DNA of 31,141 nucleotides from Onthovicinus sp900555545 (GCA_949296915.1 CASFPX010000020.1:1-31141), one strand, 5' to 3'; shown: positions 1 to 7,312, counted from the first letter of the stretch. The notes: generated from the letters alone by a model not told the origin. A program made the numbers and translations.

Positions 1-771
1 TTCCTCACAGAGAAAATGCGGCATTTTAATGGTGCGGTTGCTTTTCTTTGTTTTCGGCGTGGTAATCACATCTTCCCCGTGCAGACGCTGATAGGACTTG
101 TTGATCGTGACCGTTTCCTTGTCAAAATCGAAATCCGCAGACGTCAGCGCCAACAGCTCGCCCTCACGGATACCGCACCAGTAGAGCATTTCAAATGCGT
201 AAAAGGAAACAGGCTTGTCCATCATCTCAAAGGCAAACTTCTTATATTCCTCTTTCGTCCAGAACAGCATTTCTCTGTGTTCCTCGCTGCCCATATTTCC
301 CACCTTTGCGGCTGGATTGGAGCGCAGCTCGTAGTAGCGCACAGCGTGATTGAAGATAGCCGAAAGCTGATTGTGCAGCGTCTTCAGATAAGTCTGCGAA
401 TATGGCTTTTTCTTCTCGTCACGATAGGCAAGCATTTCATTCTGCCAAGTGATGATCTCCTTTGTGGAAATCTCGCTGATTTTCAGCTTACCGAAAAAGG
501 GCAGTATTTTCGTGCGGATAATATGCTCCTTCGTCAGCCAAGTGTTTTCCTTCAGACGATTTTTCACATCTCGGATATACAGCTCCGTAAAAGCCTCAAA
601 GCTCATATCAAGATCAGAGGAATTCTGTAGCTGGAACATCCGCTCCCATTCCTGCGCTTCTTTCTTCGTGGCAAAGCCACGCTTGCATTTCTGTTTGCGC
701 TCGCCTTTCCAGTTCACATACCTTGCCATCACATACCAAGTACCGTTGTCCTCGTTTTTGAATACCGGCAT
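1..771 (-). CDS. int: Tyrosine-type site-specific integrase (C-terminus beyond window)
   Basis: Catalyses integration and excision of the element by strand exchange through a 3'-phosphotyrosine intermediate. 257 residues are visible and the reading frame is open to the window edge. An N-terminal arm-binding segment (about residues 8-50, with GTWYVMARYVNWKGERKQ) is followed by a core-binding SAM-like domain (about 55-155). The catalytic domain then starts with the first active-site Arg at residue 202 in WCGIREGELLAL and the beta-hairpin lysine region TPKTKKSNRTIKMP (239-251). The second half of the active site (HxxR, H/W and Tyr) lies outside. The ATG overlaps the stop of the upstream excisionase gene by one base (TAATG), so the two are translationally coupled. 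The family resembles phage and Tn916-type integrases of Firmicutes. Confidence in the family is high; element type is not resolved. Confidence 0.93.
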   Translation of the reverse strand, partial: MPVFKNEDNGTWYVMARYVNWKGERKQKCKRGFATKKEAQEWERMFQLQNSSDLDMSFEAFTELYIRDVKNRLKENTWLTKEHIIRTKILPFFGKLKISEISTKEIITWQNEMLAYRDEKKKPYSQTYLKTLHNQLSAIFNHAVRYYELRSNPAAKVGNMGSEEHREMLFWTKEEYKKFAFEMMDKPVSFYAFEMLYWCGIREGELLALTSADFDFDKETVTINKSYQRLHGEDVITTPKTKKSNRTIKMPHFLCEE

Positions 772-959
772 TATTCCTTCTCCTTTCCGACTCCGTAGAG
801 CCTTTCATAAAAATACTGGCGGTTGACACGCCCCGCAATCGTAATAAACCCCTTTGCTTTCAGTTCCTCATTCAGCTTTCTGATGAGCTTATAGGCATAG
901 GGCTTGGATACATTCAGTTCCTGCGCCACATCGTCGGCACGGATAAACCTGTTTTCCAT
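771..959 (-). CDS. Small winged-helix/HTH excisionase-like protein
   Basis: This 62-residue protein (MENRFIRADDVAQELNVSKPYAYKLIRKLNEEL...) has a helix-turn-helix signature at about residues 7-32. It matches the small DNA-binding proteins found immediately upstream of integrases in Firmicute integrative elements, where they act as excisionase or directionality factor. I chose the ATG at 959 because an AGGAAAGG ribosome site sits 8 nt upstream; a GTG at 968 is in frame but overlaps that site. It is the first gene of the leftward int operon and its stop overlaps the int start. The excisionase role is inferred from position and size; it could be only a regulator. Confidence 0.75.
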   Translation of the reverse strand: MENRFIRADDVAQELNVSKPYAYKLIRKLNEELKAKGFITIAGRVNRQYFYERLYGVGKEKE

Positions 960-1076
960 AAAAATCACCTTTCCTTCTGTTTTTTAAATTCATTTATTTC
1001 GTGTCGGAATACTTTCTTGCCGCCTTCCGATTTGCCCGGGCGGGTACGCCATTACCGTGACGCACGACGGTTATTA

Positions 1077-1091
1077 AACTTATTTGCTTAA
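1077..1091. promoter_or_regulatory. Third operator-like sequence downstream of the xis-int -10
   Basis: AACTTATTTGCTTAA shares the TATTTGCTT half of the palindrome at 1109-1122 and lies just downstream of the xis-int promoter. A related TAAGCAA lies at 1216-1222 in front of the XRE gene. The spread of sites suggests cooperative binding by the divergent regulator. Inference from sequence similarity only. Confidence 0.4.
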
Positions 1092-1100
1092 CGCCATTTC

Positions 1101-1129
1101 ATTATACTAAGCATATTTGCTTTTGTCAA
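1101..1129 (-). promoter_or_regulatory. Consensus promoter of xis-int with an embedded operator
   Basis: On the minus strand TTGACA (1129-1124), a 17-nt spacer and TATAAT (1106-1101) match the sigma-A consensus exactly. The near-perfect palindrome AAGCATATTTGCTT (1109-1122) lies entirely inside the spacer. A protein bound there would block RNA polymerase, so this very strong promoter is probably kept silent by the divergently encoded XRE protein. Confidence 0.82.
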
Positions 1130-1172
1130 GCGGTTTGCGAGAAAATATTAAACTTTTTTGTTTTGCTTTCTC

Positions 1173-1202
1173 TTGACTTTCACTAAACATATCTGCTATA
1201 CT
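1173..1202 (+). promoter_or_regulatory. Promoter of the divergent XRE regulator, with operator-like spacer
   Basis: TTGACT (1173-1178), an 18-nt spacer and TATACT (1197-1202), the latter preceded by an extended TG motif at 1194-1195. The spacer holds AAACATATCTGCT (1185-1197), similar to the palindrome in the opposing xis-int promoter. Autoregulation of the XRE gene together with control of int is the likely meaning. Confidence 0.72.
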
Positions 1203-1236
1203 ATGTCCAGATACATAAGCAAGGAGTGTAAACACT

Positions 1237-1764
1237 ATGGCGATTGGTGAGAGAATCCATTTTTTCAGGCTTCTGCGTGGTATGACGCAAAAGTATCTTG
1301 GCACGGCTGTCGGTTTTCCCGAAAGAAGCGCCGATGTGCGCTTGGCGCAATATGAAACCGGCTCCCGCAAACCAAAGGCGGATTTAACGGCTGCACTGGC
1401 GCAGGTGCTTGATGTTTCCCCGCAGGCTCTTGATGTTCCTGACATTGACAGCCAGATCGGTCTTATGCACACTTTATTCACCCTTGAAGATGTTTATGGG
1501 CTGACCGTCAGCGAAGCAGACGGAGAGGTTTGCCTGAAGGTCAACAAGGATAAGGGCAAAGAGGCTTACGAGTTGCTGCAAATGCTCTATGCTTGGAAAG
1601 AGCAGGCGGACAAGCTCTCTGCCGGTGAAATCAGCAAGGACGCTTACGACCGCTGGCGTTACTACTATCCGAAATACGACACCACGCAGCTCTGGGGGAA
1701 AGTGCCTTCACAGGAGTTAAGCAACGCATTAACCGAAGCATTCAAAGACCACTTAAAAGACTAA
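1237..1764 (+). CDS. XRE-family regulator of the integrative element
   Basis: 175 residues. The N-terminal Cro/C1-type helix-turn-helix covers about residues 4-68 (GERIHFFRLLRGMTQKYLG... LAQYETGSRKPKADLTAALAQVL). The C-terminal part (about 75-175) is charged, with no motif I recognise; it carries WKEQADKL and YDRWRYYYPKYD, as in a protein repeatedly found in Firmicute conjugative elements. An AAGGAG ribosome site (1221-1226) lies 10 nt before the ATG. It is divergent from xis-int, and similar palindromes sit in both promoters, so it is the best candidate for the repressor (or switch) that controls excision. Function is inferred from domain and position. Confidence 0.85.
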   Translation: MAIGERIHFFRLLRGMTQKYLGTAVGFPERSADVRLAQYETGSRKPKADLTAALAQVLDVSPQALDVPDIDSQIGLMHTLFTLEDVYGLTVSEADGEVCLKVNKDKGKEAYELLQMLYAWKEQADKLSAGEISKDAYDRWRYYYPKYDTTQLWGKVPSQELSNALTEAFKDHLKD

Positions 1765-1781
1765 TCTTGGAGGTATACAAT

Positions 1782-1988
1782 ATGGGAGTTCCACCCGTAC
1801 TTTTATTAAGAAGAAAAATCATCATTAAACGCTTAACCGAATGCAACGCTTTTTCAGCAGAAACCGCAGTAACATTGAGAGAAGCTGGTGTTTTCAATCC
1901 CAATGTTTTCAAAAGGCTAAACACGATATTGATTAATCGAGGAATACTCGGTAAAACTTCTGATGACCGATACTATTTAATCAGATAA
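1782..1988 (+). CDS. Small conserved element-borne protein, unknown function
   Basis: 68 residues, basic N-terminus (MGVPPVLLLRRKIIIKRLTE), no cysteine pair, no membrane segment or signal peptide. The second half (FKRLNTILINRGILGKTSDDRYYL) looks like the recognition helix and wing of a small winged-helix fold, but this is only an impression. I start it at the ATG at 1782 because TTGGAGG ends 8 nt upstream; the in-frame TTG at 1767 lies inside the ribosome site. It follows the XRE gene by 17 nt and is closed by the terminator at 1998-2040, so the two form one short operon. Confidence 0.68.
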   Translation: MGVPPVLLLRRKIIIKRLTECNAFSAETAVTLREAGVFNPNVFKRLNTILINRGILGKTSDDRYYLIR

Positions 1989-1997
1989 GAACGACAA

Positions 1998-2040
1998 AAA
2001 GCCCTTAGCTATGGAATCATTACCCACAGCTAAGGGCTTT
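1998..2040. terminator. Strong terminator after the XRE operon
   Basis: AAAGCCCTTAGCT (1998-2010) pairs perfectly with AGCTAAGGGCTTT (2028-2040): a 13-bp stem with a 17-nt loop, preceded by an A-run and ending in TTT. It can serve both strands. Confidence 0.88.
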
Positions 2041-2132
2041 CTAATATGGATTTCTTTTGCCACGCAAGCCGCCTTTTATCATTCTGTAACCCGTAAACCA
2101 CTGGATTACAAGAATAATGGCTCTTGTATGGC

Positions 2133-2154
2133 TGTTATCAAATTGTTATCAAAA
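2133..2154. repeat. Tandem TGTTATCAAA repeats, candidate integrase arm sites
   Basis: TGTTATCAAA occurs twice, starting at 2133 and 2144, so the copies are 11 bp apart, about one helical turn. They lie about 70 bp from the guaA-type 3' end. Tyrosine integrases with an N-terminal arm-binding domain use such short direct repeats near the attachment core. Assignment is inference from position and spacing. Confidence 0.45.
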
Positions 2155-2210
2155 GACTTGTCCGAACGCCGCAAACCCGCATAAATACTGGGTTTTTACG
2201 GTGTTTCGTT

Positions 2211-2222
2211 TTATTCCCACTC
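2211..2222. other. Candidate attachment core at the 3' end of the GMP synthase gene
   Basis: The last codons (IEWE-stop, GAGTGGGAATAA on the minus strand) are the conserved guaA terminus that many islands use as attB. The element-like DNA begins directly beyond it. The full-length guaA of the same operon ends VEWL instead, so only this gene keeps the consensus end. The matching repeat would lie outside the window. Confidence 0.45.
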
Positions 2223-3191
2223 AATCGTACCGCTCGGCTTCGGCGTGAGATCATACAGCACGCGGTTGACACCGGGAACCTCACTGGTGATGCGGCGAGT
2301 GATATGCTGAAGGAGTTCAAACGGCACATCCTCCACGGTGGCGGTCATGGCGTCCTTGGTATTGACAGCGCGGATGATAACCGGATACGCATAGGTACGC
2401 GCGCCATCCGTAACGCCGACGGACTTGAAGTCCGGCACCACAGTGAAGTACTGCCACACCTTGCCCGCCAGACCGTTCTTATCGAACTCCTCACGCAGGA
2501 TAGCGTCGGACTCGCGGACACACTCCAGGCGGTCGCGCGTAATCGCGCCCAGGCAGCGCACGCCCAGACCGGGGCCGGGGAACGGCTGACGGTAGACCAT
2601 GCCGTCGGGCAGACCGAGCGCCTTACCGACAACGCGGACCTCATCCTTAAAGAGGAGTTTGAGCGGCTCTACGAGTTCAAACTGAAGATCCTCCGGCAGA
2701 CCGCCGACATTATGGTGCGCCTTGACACCGTCACTCTCCAAGATATCGGGATAGATGGTGCCCTGAGCGAGGAACTCAATGCCCTCAAGTTTGCGGGCCT
2801 CCTCCTCGAAGACGCGGATAAACTCCGCACCGATGATCTTGCGCTTCTGCTCTGGATCCGCCACACCGGCGAGTTTGTCCAGGAAGCGGTCGACGGCGTC
2901 AACATAGATCAAATTGGCGTCCATCTGATTGCGGAACACCTCGATCACCTGCTCCGGCTCTCCCTTGCGCAGCAGACCGTGGTTGACGTGGACGCACACC
3001 AGCTGCTTGCCGATCGCTTTGATCAACAGGGCGGCGACGACCGATGAATCCACACCGCCGGACAGTGCCAGCAGCACCTTCTTATCGCCCACCTGCTTCT
3101 GGATGGCTGCCACCTGCTCAGTGATAAATGCGTCCGCCAAAGCCGGCGTCGTGATCCGCTCCATCGTATCGGGACGTTTGCACATCTCCAT
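2211..3191 (-). CDS. guaA: Stand-alone GMP synthase ATP-pyrophosphatase subunit (second GMP synthase)
   Basis: 326 residues corresponding only to the ATP-PPase and dimerisation half of GMP synthase, which adenylates XMP and aminates it to GMP. The PP-loop SGGVDSS is at residues 44-50. Also visible are HVNHGLLRKGE, DPEQKRKIIG, QGTIYPD, HHNVGGLP, QPFPGPGL and the C-terminal KPSGTIEWE. There is no glutaminase domain: the protein starts about 40 residues before the PP-loop with its own GGAGGG site 6 nt upstream of the ATG, so it is not a truncation artefact. It resembles the archaeal two-subunit GMP synthase, whose GATase partner is a separate protein; none is in this window. It is the last gene of the purA-guaA-ddh operon. 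It may use ammonia, borrow a glutaminase elsewhere, or be a paralogue with a changed role. Confidence 0.9.
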   Translation of the reverse strand: MEMCKRPDTMERITTPALADAFITEQVAAIQKQVGDKKVLLALSGGVDSSVVAALLIKAIGKQLVCVHVNHGLLRKGEPEQVIEVFRNQMDANLIYVDAVDRFLDKLAGVADPEQKRKIIGAEFIRVFEEEARKLEGIEFLAQGTIYPDILESDGVKAHHNVGGLPEDLQFELVEPLKLLFKDEVRVVGKALGLPDGMVYRQPFPGPGLGVRCLGAITRDRLECVRESDAILREEFDKNGLAGKVWQYFTVVPDFKSVGVTDGARTYAYPVIIRAVNTKDAMTATVEDVPFELLQHITRRITSEVPGVNRVLYDLTPKPSGTIEWE

Positions 3192-3232
3192 CAGAATCCC
3201 TCCATTTTATATCTTGAATACAATAAAAACTC

Positions 3233-4219
3233 TTACAGTAGCTTCCGGCGCAGTGCGTCCCCATCCTCCGGGTGCAGGTAGGCCGGGGCGATGTCAAAGA
3301 GCGTCTTGCAGCCGGACACGCCCTCCTGATTCAGGCGGAAGGCGGCACGGGCGCAGGCGGCGAGCACGCCGGTGGTAAACTCCGGATTGGAGTCGAGCTT
3401 CAGGCGGTACTCGATCACGTGCTTATGCTTGCCGTTCTCCCCGGTTGTCCCGGTACGGAAAACCACGCCGCCGTGGGGAATACCTGCATGGTTCTGATTC
3501 AGCTCTTCCTGGCTGATAAAGTGTACCGTCGTATCGTAGTCGGCAAAGTAGTTGGGCATAGTCTTGATCGCGTTTTCGATCGCAGCCAGATCAGCGCCCT
3601 CCTCAGCGACGACATAGCACTCACGCGTGTGCTTCTCACGGGTGGTGAGTACCGGCTGTTCACCGCTGCGGACACGCTCAAGCGCCGTCTCCACCGGGAT
3701 GGTGTACTGACGCGCGTCCAGTACGCCGGGGATCCGGCGGATCGCGTCGGAGTGGCCCTGGCTCACGCCCGGCCCCCAGAACGTATAATCAGACCCATTG
3801 GGCAGGATGGCCTGCCCATACAGGCGGTTGAGGGAGAACATACCGGGATCCCACCCGGCGGAGATAATCGCAACTTTGCCGCTCTCCCGGCTGGAGGCAT
3901 CGACTGCCGCAAAGTGCTCCGGGATTTTGGCATGGGTGTCAAAACTGTCGACCACGTTAAAGTCCTTGGCAAACTGCACCGTCTGCGTGGGCAGATCATT
4001 GGCGCTGCCGCCGCACAGAATCATAACATCAAACTTGTCGCGCATATTGGCGGCCTGATCGATGGCGTAGACTGGCACATCCGTGCGTACCTTCAGGCTC
4101 TTCGGATCACGACGGGTGAATACGCCGCAGAGAACCAAGTCCTCCGTATTCTCAAGCGCGTATTCCACACCGCGGCCCAGATTGCCGTATCCGATGATTC
4201 CAATTCTGATTTTTTCCAT
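3233..4219 (-). CDS. ddh: meso-Diaminopimelate D-dehydrogenase
   Basis: NADPH-dependent enzyme that reductively aminates tetrahydrodipicolinate directly to meso-diaminopimelate for peptidoglycan and lysine. 328 residues, the usual family length. The Rossmann motif GIIGYGNLGRG is at residues 7-17, followed by VFTRRDP, LCGGSANDLPTQ, DSFDTHAKIPEHF and SAGWDPGMFSLNR, and the substrate-site segment WGPGVSQGHSDAIRRIPGV, all typical of Ddh. It lies between guaA (36 nt) and the stand-alone GMP synthase gene (41 nt) in the same direction, so it is part of that operon. Cytoplasmic. The window also encodes DapL and DapF, the alternative route to the same product. Confidence 0.96.
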   Translation of the reverse strand: MEKIRIGIIGYGNLGRGVEYALENTEDLVLCGVFTRRDPKSLKVRTDVPVYAIDQAANMRDKFDVMILCGGSANDLPTQTVQFAKDFNVVDSFDTHAKIPEHFAAVDASSRESGKVAIISAGWDPGMFSLNRLYGQAILPNGSDYTFWGPGVSQGHSDAIRRIPGVLDARQYTIPVETALERVRSGEQPVLTTREKHTRECYVVAEEGADLAAIENAIKTMPNYFADYDTTVHFISQEELNQNHAGIPHGGVVFRTGTTGENGKHKHVIEYRLKLDSNPEFTTGVLAACARAAFRLNQEGVSGCKTLFDIAPAYLHPEDGDALRRKLL

Positions 4220-4255
4220 AGTAAACTATCCCCCGGGATCATTTCAAATTTTTAT

Positions 4256-5785
4256 TTACAGCCACTCGACCGTCGCAGGCGGTTTGGTGGTGATGTCATA
4301 GACGACGCGATTGATATGCTTGACCTCATTGGTAATCCGCTTGGACGCCTTCTCCAGCACCTCATACGGGATCTTTGCCCACTCGGCCGTCATAAAGTCG
4401 TCTGTGACGACGCCGCGCAGGGCAAGGGTATATTCATAGGTACGCGCATCGCCCATCACGCCCACGCTGCGCACGTTGGTCAACACGGCAAAGTACTGGC
4501 TGACGCTGCGGTCCAACCCGGCGTTGGCGATCTCCTGCCGGAAGATCGCGTCCGCATCGCGCAGGATGTCGAGCTTTTCCCGTGTGATATCGTCCATCAC
4601 ACGGATGGCCAATCCCGGCCCCGGGAACGGCTGCCGCCAGACGAGAAAGTCCGGGATACCGAGCTCCGTGCCCACCTTGCGCACCTCGTCCTTGAACAGG
4701 TCACGCAGCGGCTCGATAATCTCCTTAAAGTCCACACAGTCCGGCAGACCGCCGACATTGTGGTGGCTCTTGATGACCGCGGAAGCGCCCAGCCCGCTTT
4801 CAATCACGTCCGGGTAAATCGTCCCCTGTACCAGATAGTCCACAGAGCCGATTTTTTTGGCCTCGTCCTCAAAGACGCGGATGAACTCCTCGCCGATAAT
4901 CTTACGCTTCTGCTCCGGATCGACCACACCGGCGAGCTTACTCAAAAAGCGCTCCTCCGCATTGACCCGGATCAAATTCATATCAAACTGCTTTTTAAAG
5001 ACGGATTCGACCTCGTCCCCCTCATTCTTTCGCATGAGGCCGTGATCGACAAAAATGCACGTGAGATTCTTACCGATGGCTTTGTGCAGCAGCACGGCGG
5101 CCACGGAGGAATCCACTCCGCCGCTCATGGCGCACAGGACCTTGCGGTCGCCGATCTTTTCCCGATATTCCGCAATAGACCGTGCGACAAAGTCGCTCAT
5201 GATCCAGTCGCCTTTGCAGCCGCAGACCCGGAACAGGAAATTGCGCAGGATCTGCTTGCCATATTCGGTATGTGTAACCTCCGGATGGAACTGCACCGCA
5301 TAGATCCCGTGCGTCCGGTCCTCCATTGCGGCACACGGGCAGTCCGCCGTGTGAGCCGTGACGGTATACCCCACCGGCGGCTTGCTGATATAGTCGGTAT
5401 GGCTCATATAACAGCTGCTGTGGGACGGAATGTCCTCAAAAAGGACGCTCTGCTCCACATGCAGTTCCACGGGGCCGTACTCGCTCACCGGAGCGGATTC
5501 GATCACACCGCCCGCCATATAGGTGATCAGCTGCGCGCCGTAGCAGATGCCCAGCACAGGCACGCCCAACTTCAAAATGGCTGGATCATAGTGCGGGGAC
5601 TCCTCCTTGTACACACTGTTGGGTCCTCCGGTAAAGATGATGCCTTTATAGCCCGTTTCGCGAATCTTTTCCAGTGGTGTGGTGTACGGCAGCACTTCCG
5701 CATACACATTGTTGTCGCGCACGCGGCGTGCAATCAGCTGGTTATACTGCCCGCCAAAGTCGAGCACCAGAATTTTCTCATACAT
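4256..5785 (-). CDS. guaA: GMP synthase (glutamine-hydrolysing), full length
   Basis: 509 residues, normal bacterial length. The N-terminal class I glutamine amidotransferase domain (about 1-190) carries the nucleophile Cys81 (LGICYGAQ) and the His167/Glu169 pair (QFHPEV). The ATP-PPase domain starts at about 197, with the PP-loop SGGVDSS at 221-227, then DHGLMRKNEGD, QGTIYPDVIESG, SHHNVGGLPD and QPFPGPGLAIRV. The C-terminus ends KPPATVEWL rather than the common IEWE. Converts XMP, glutamine and ATP to GMP. It follows purA by 18 nt, which couples the AMP and GMP branches. It is complete, so the second GMP synthase gene downstream is not needed for the basic reaction. Confidence 0.97.
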   Translation of the reverse strand: MYEKILVLDFGGQYNQLIARRVRDNNVYAEVLPYTTPLEKIRETGYKGIIFTGGPNSVYKEESPHYDPAILKLGVPVLGICYGAQLITYMAGGVIESAPVSEYGPVELHVEQSVLFEDIPSHSSCYMSHTDYISKPPVGYTVTAHTADCPCAAMEDRTHGIYAVQFHPEVTHTEYGKQILRNFLFRVCGCKGDWIMSDFVARSIAEYREKIGDRKVLCAMSGGVDSSVAAVLLHKAIGKNLTCIFVDHGLMRKNEGDEVESVFKKQFDMNLIRVNAEERFLSKLAGVVDPEQKRKIIGEEFIRVFEDEAKKIGSVDYLVQGTIYPDVIESGLGASAVIKSHHNVGGLPDCVDFKEIIEPLRDLFKDEVRKVGTELGIPDFLVWRQPFPGPGLAIRVMDDITREKLDILRDADAIFRQEIANAGLDRSVSQYFAVLTNVRSVGVMGDARTYEYTLALRGVVTDDFMTAEWAKIPYEVLEKASKRITNEVKHINRVVYDITTKPPATVEWL

Positions 5786-5803
5786 AGCACGAACCTCCGC
5801 GGC

Positions 5804-7084
5804 TTATTTGTTCCGGAAGATCATATCCTCACGGCGCGGTCCGTTGGAGACCATCGTAATCGGAACACCGATCTCCTGCTCAATGAACTCCACATACTCC
5901 TGTGCAGCCTTGGGGAGTTGATCGAACTCCTTGATGCCGCTGATATCCTGCTTGAATCCGGGCAGCACCTTGAGGACCGGTTTTGCCTTTTTGAGCAAGT
6001 GGGTTACAGGGAAGTCCTTTGTCACCTTGCCGTCGATCTCGTAGCCGACACAGACGGGGATCTCATCCAGATAGGAGAGGCAGTCAAGTGCCGTCAGAAC
6101 AGCCTGGGTCGCCCCCTGCACCATCATGCCATAGCGGGTAGCCACGCAGTCGAACCACCCCATACGGCGCGGGCGGTGTGTGGTGGCGCCATACTCGCCG
6201 GCGTCACCGCCGTGAGTACGCATCTTATCCGCCGCCTCACCAAAGATCTCACTGACAAACTCACCCGCACCGACAGCAGAAGAGTACGCCTTGGTGACCA
6301 CAACGATATCCTTGATCTCGTAAGCCGGGATCCCCGCGCCGACGGCGCCATACCCCGCGAGCGTGGAGGAGGAGGTGACCATCGGATAGATGCCGAAGTC
6401 CGGATCCTTCAGGGAACCGAGCTGGCCCTCGAGCAGGATGTTCTTGCCCGCCTTGAGCGCGTTATGGATGTAAGTCGTCGTATCGCCTACATAGGGGGCG
6501 ATCAACTCGCGCTGACGCATCAGCTCGTCGAAAATTTCGTCCACTTTGAGCAGCGGCTTATGATAGATGTGCTCGAGCATCAGGTTTTTGACCTTCAGCA
6601 CATGCTCAAGCTTATCACGCAGGCCCTCCTCGTCAAACAGCTCGTTGATCTGGAAGCCGATCTTTGCATATTTATCGGAATAGAACGGCGCAATGCCGGA
6701 CTTGGTGGAGCCGAACTGCCGGTCCGCCAGACGCTCCTCCTCGTATGTGTCAAGCAGGACATGATACGGCATCATGATCTGCGTCCGCTCGGACACCATG
6801 ATATGCGGTGCGGGCACGCCGGCATCCGTGACAGTCTTGATCTCCTCAATAAACTTGGGGATATTCAGCGCCACGCCGTTGCCGATGATATTCATCGTGT
6901 GGGAATAGCACACACCGGACGGGAGCTGGTGCAATGCGAACTTGCCATACTCGTTAATAATAGTGTGGCCCGCGTTGGCTCCGCCCTGGAACCGGATGAC
7001 AATATCCGCCTCATTGGCAAACATGTCCGTAATTTTACCTTTACCCTCGTCGCCCCAGTTTGCGCCTACAATTGCTTTTACCAA
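5804..7084 (-). CDS. purA: Adenylosuccinate synthetase
   Basis: GTP-dependent ligation of aspartate to IMP, the first step from IMP to AMP; the product is split by PurB (also in this window). 426 residues from a TTG start at 7084. The signature loop GANWGDEGKGK is at residues 7-17, with Asp12 and His40 (NAGHT) as expected catalytic residues. RFQGGANAGHT, QFGSTKSGI, LLEGQLG and THRPRRMGWFD follow. An upstream ATG at 7105 is in frame, but a GGAGGCGG ribosome site lies inside those extra seven codons and is correctly spaced for the TTG, so I prefer TTG. It heads the purA-guaA-ddh-guaA operon. Confidence 0.96.
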   Translation of the reverse strand: MVKAIVGANWGDEGKGKITDMFANEADIVIRFQGGANAGHTIINEYGKFALHQLPSGVCYSHTMNIIGNGVALNIPKFIEEIKTVTDAGVPAPHIMVSERTQIMMPYHVLLDTYEEERLADRQFGSTKSGIAPFYSDKYAKIGFQINELFDEEGLRDKLEHVLKVKNLMLEHIYHKPLLKVDEIFDELMRQRELIAPYVGDTTTYIHNALKAGKNILLEGQLGSLKDPDFGIYPMVTSSSTLAGYGAVGAGIPAYEIKDIVVVTKAYSSAVGAGEFVSEIFGEAADKMRTHGGDAGEYGATTHRPRRMGWFDCVATRYGMMVQGATQAVLTALDCLSYLDEIPVCVGYEIDGKVTKDFPVTHLLKKAKPVLKVLPGFKQDISGIKEFDQLPKAAQEYVEFIEQEIGVPITMVSNGPRREDMIFRNK

Positions 7085-7140
7085 GAAGACCGCCTCCGTT
7101 TTCATTCATAAAATTGGCTGTGATCCGAATAAACAAAAAT

Positions 7141-7163
7141 CGCGGTGTCACCCTAAACACCGC
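7141..7163 (-). promoter_or_regulatory. 5'-terminal stem-loop of the purA transcript
   Basis: On the minus strand GCGGTGT pairs with ACACCGC around a TTAGGGTG loop, followed by GATTTTTGTTT. The stem begins about where transcription should start (7 nt after the -10), so the mRNA would begin with a hairpin. It may stabilise the mRNA or act as an early pause or terminator; no purine riboswitch core was seen. Confidence 0.5.
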
Positions 7164-7168
7164 AACTT

Positions 7169-7198
7169 ATTATACAATACACCGCTCCCCGCTGTCAA
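7169..7198 (-). promoter_or_regulatory. Promoter of the purA-guaA-ddh-guaA operon
   Basis: TTGACA (7198-7193), 18-nt spacer, TATAAT (7174-7169), both hexamers matching the consensus, about 85 nt before the purA TTG. Confidence 0.85.
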
Positions 7199-7283
7199 TT
7201 ATAAGCCGGCCGAAAAATCAACAAGATTCGTTTGTTTTTCCGGGCATTTTTCATGGCAGAGCGTGGCTGTAGGCGAATTGCCC

Positions 7284-7312
7284 TTGACATCCGCGTACGA
7301 TTTGTGTATGCT
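7284..7312 (+). promoter_or_regulatory. Promoter of the MATE exporter operon
   Basis: TTGACA (7284-7289), 17-nt spacer, TATGCT (7307-7312). Transcription would start near 7319, giving a leader of about 110-120 nt. Confidence 0.7.

Larger units (their letters stand above)
1..2210. mobile_element. Right-hand end of an integrative element (ICE/IME or remnant) next to guaA-type 3' end
   Basis: Seen: a tyrosine integrase, a small excisionase-like DNA-binding protein, a divergent XRE regulator and a 68-residue protein lie between the window edge and the exact 3' end of a GMP synthase gene at 2211. Known: the conserved 3' end of guaA is a recurrent attachment site for genomic islands using tyrosine recombinases. 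Inferred: the right boundary lies between about 2041 and 2222. The left boundary is outside the window, so the size and cargo are unknown. The integrase points away from guaA, so this may be a very small element or remnant, or one whose integrase-proximal end lies to the left. Confidence 0.65.

Noticed and set aside
16..630. Plus-strand frame of 204 codons opposite the integrase
   Set aside because: The minus strand encodes a clear tyrosine integrase; the plus frame is its shadow.
3272..7111. Plus-strand open frame of 1279 codons opposite ddh, guaA and purA
   Set aside because: It runs antisense through three recognised genes and both gaps between them, has no ribosome site, and its translation has no domain order; it is a codon-usage shadow.
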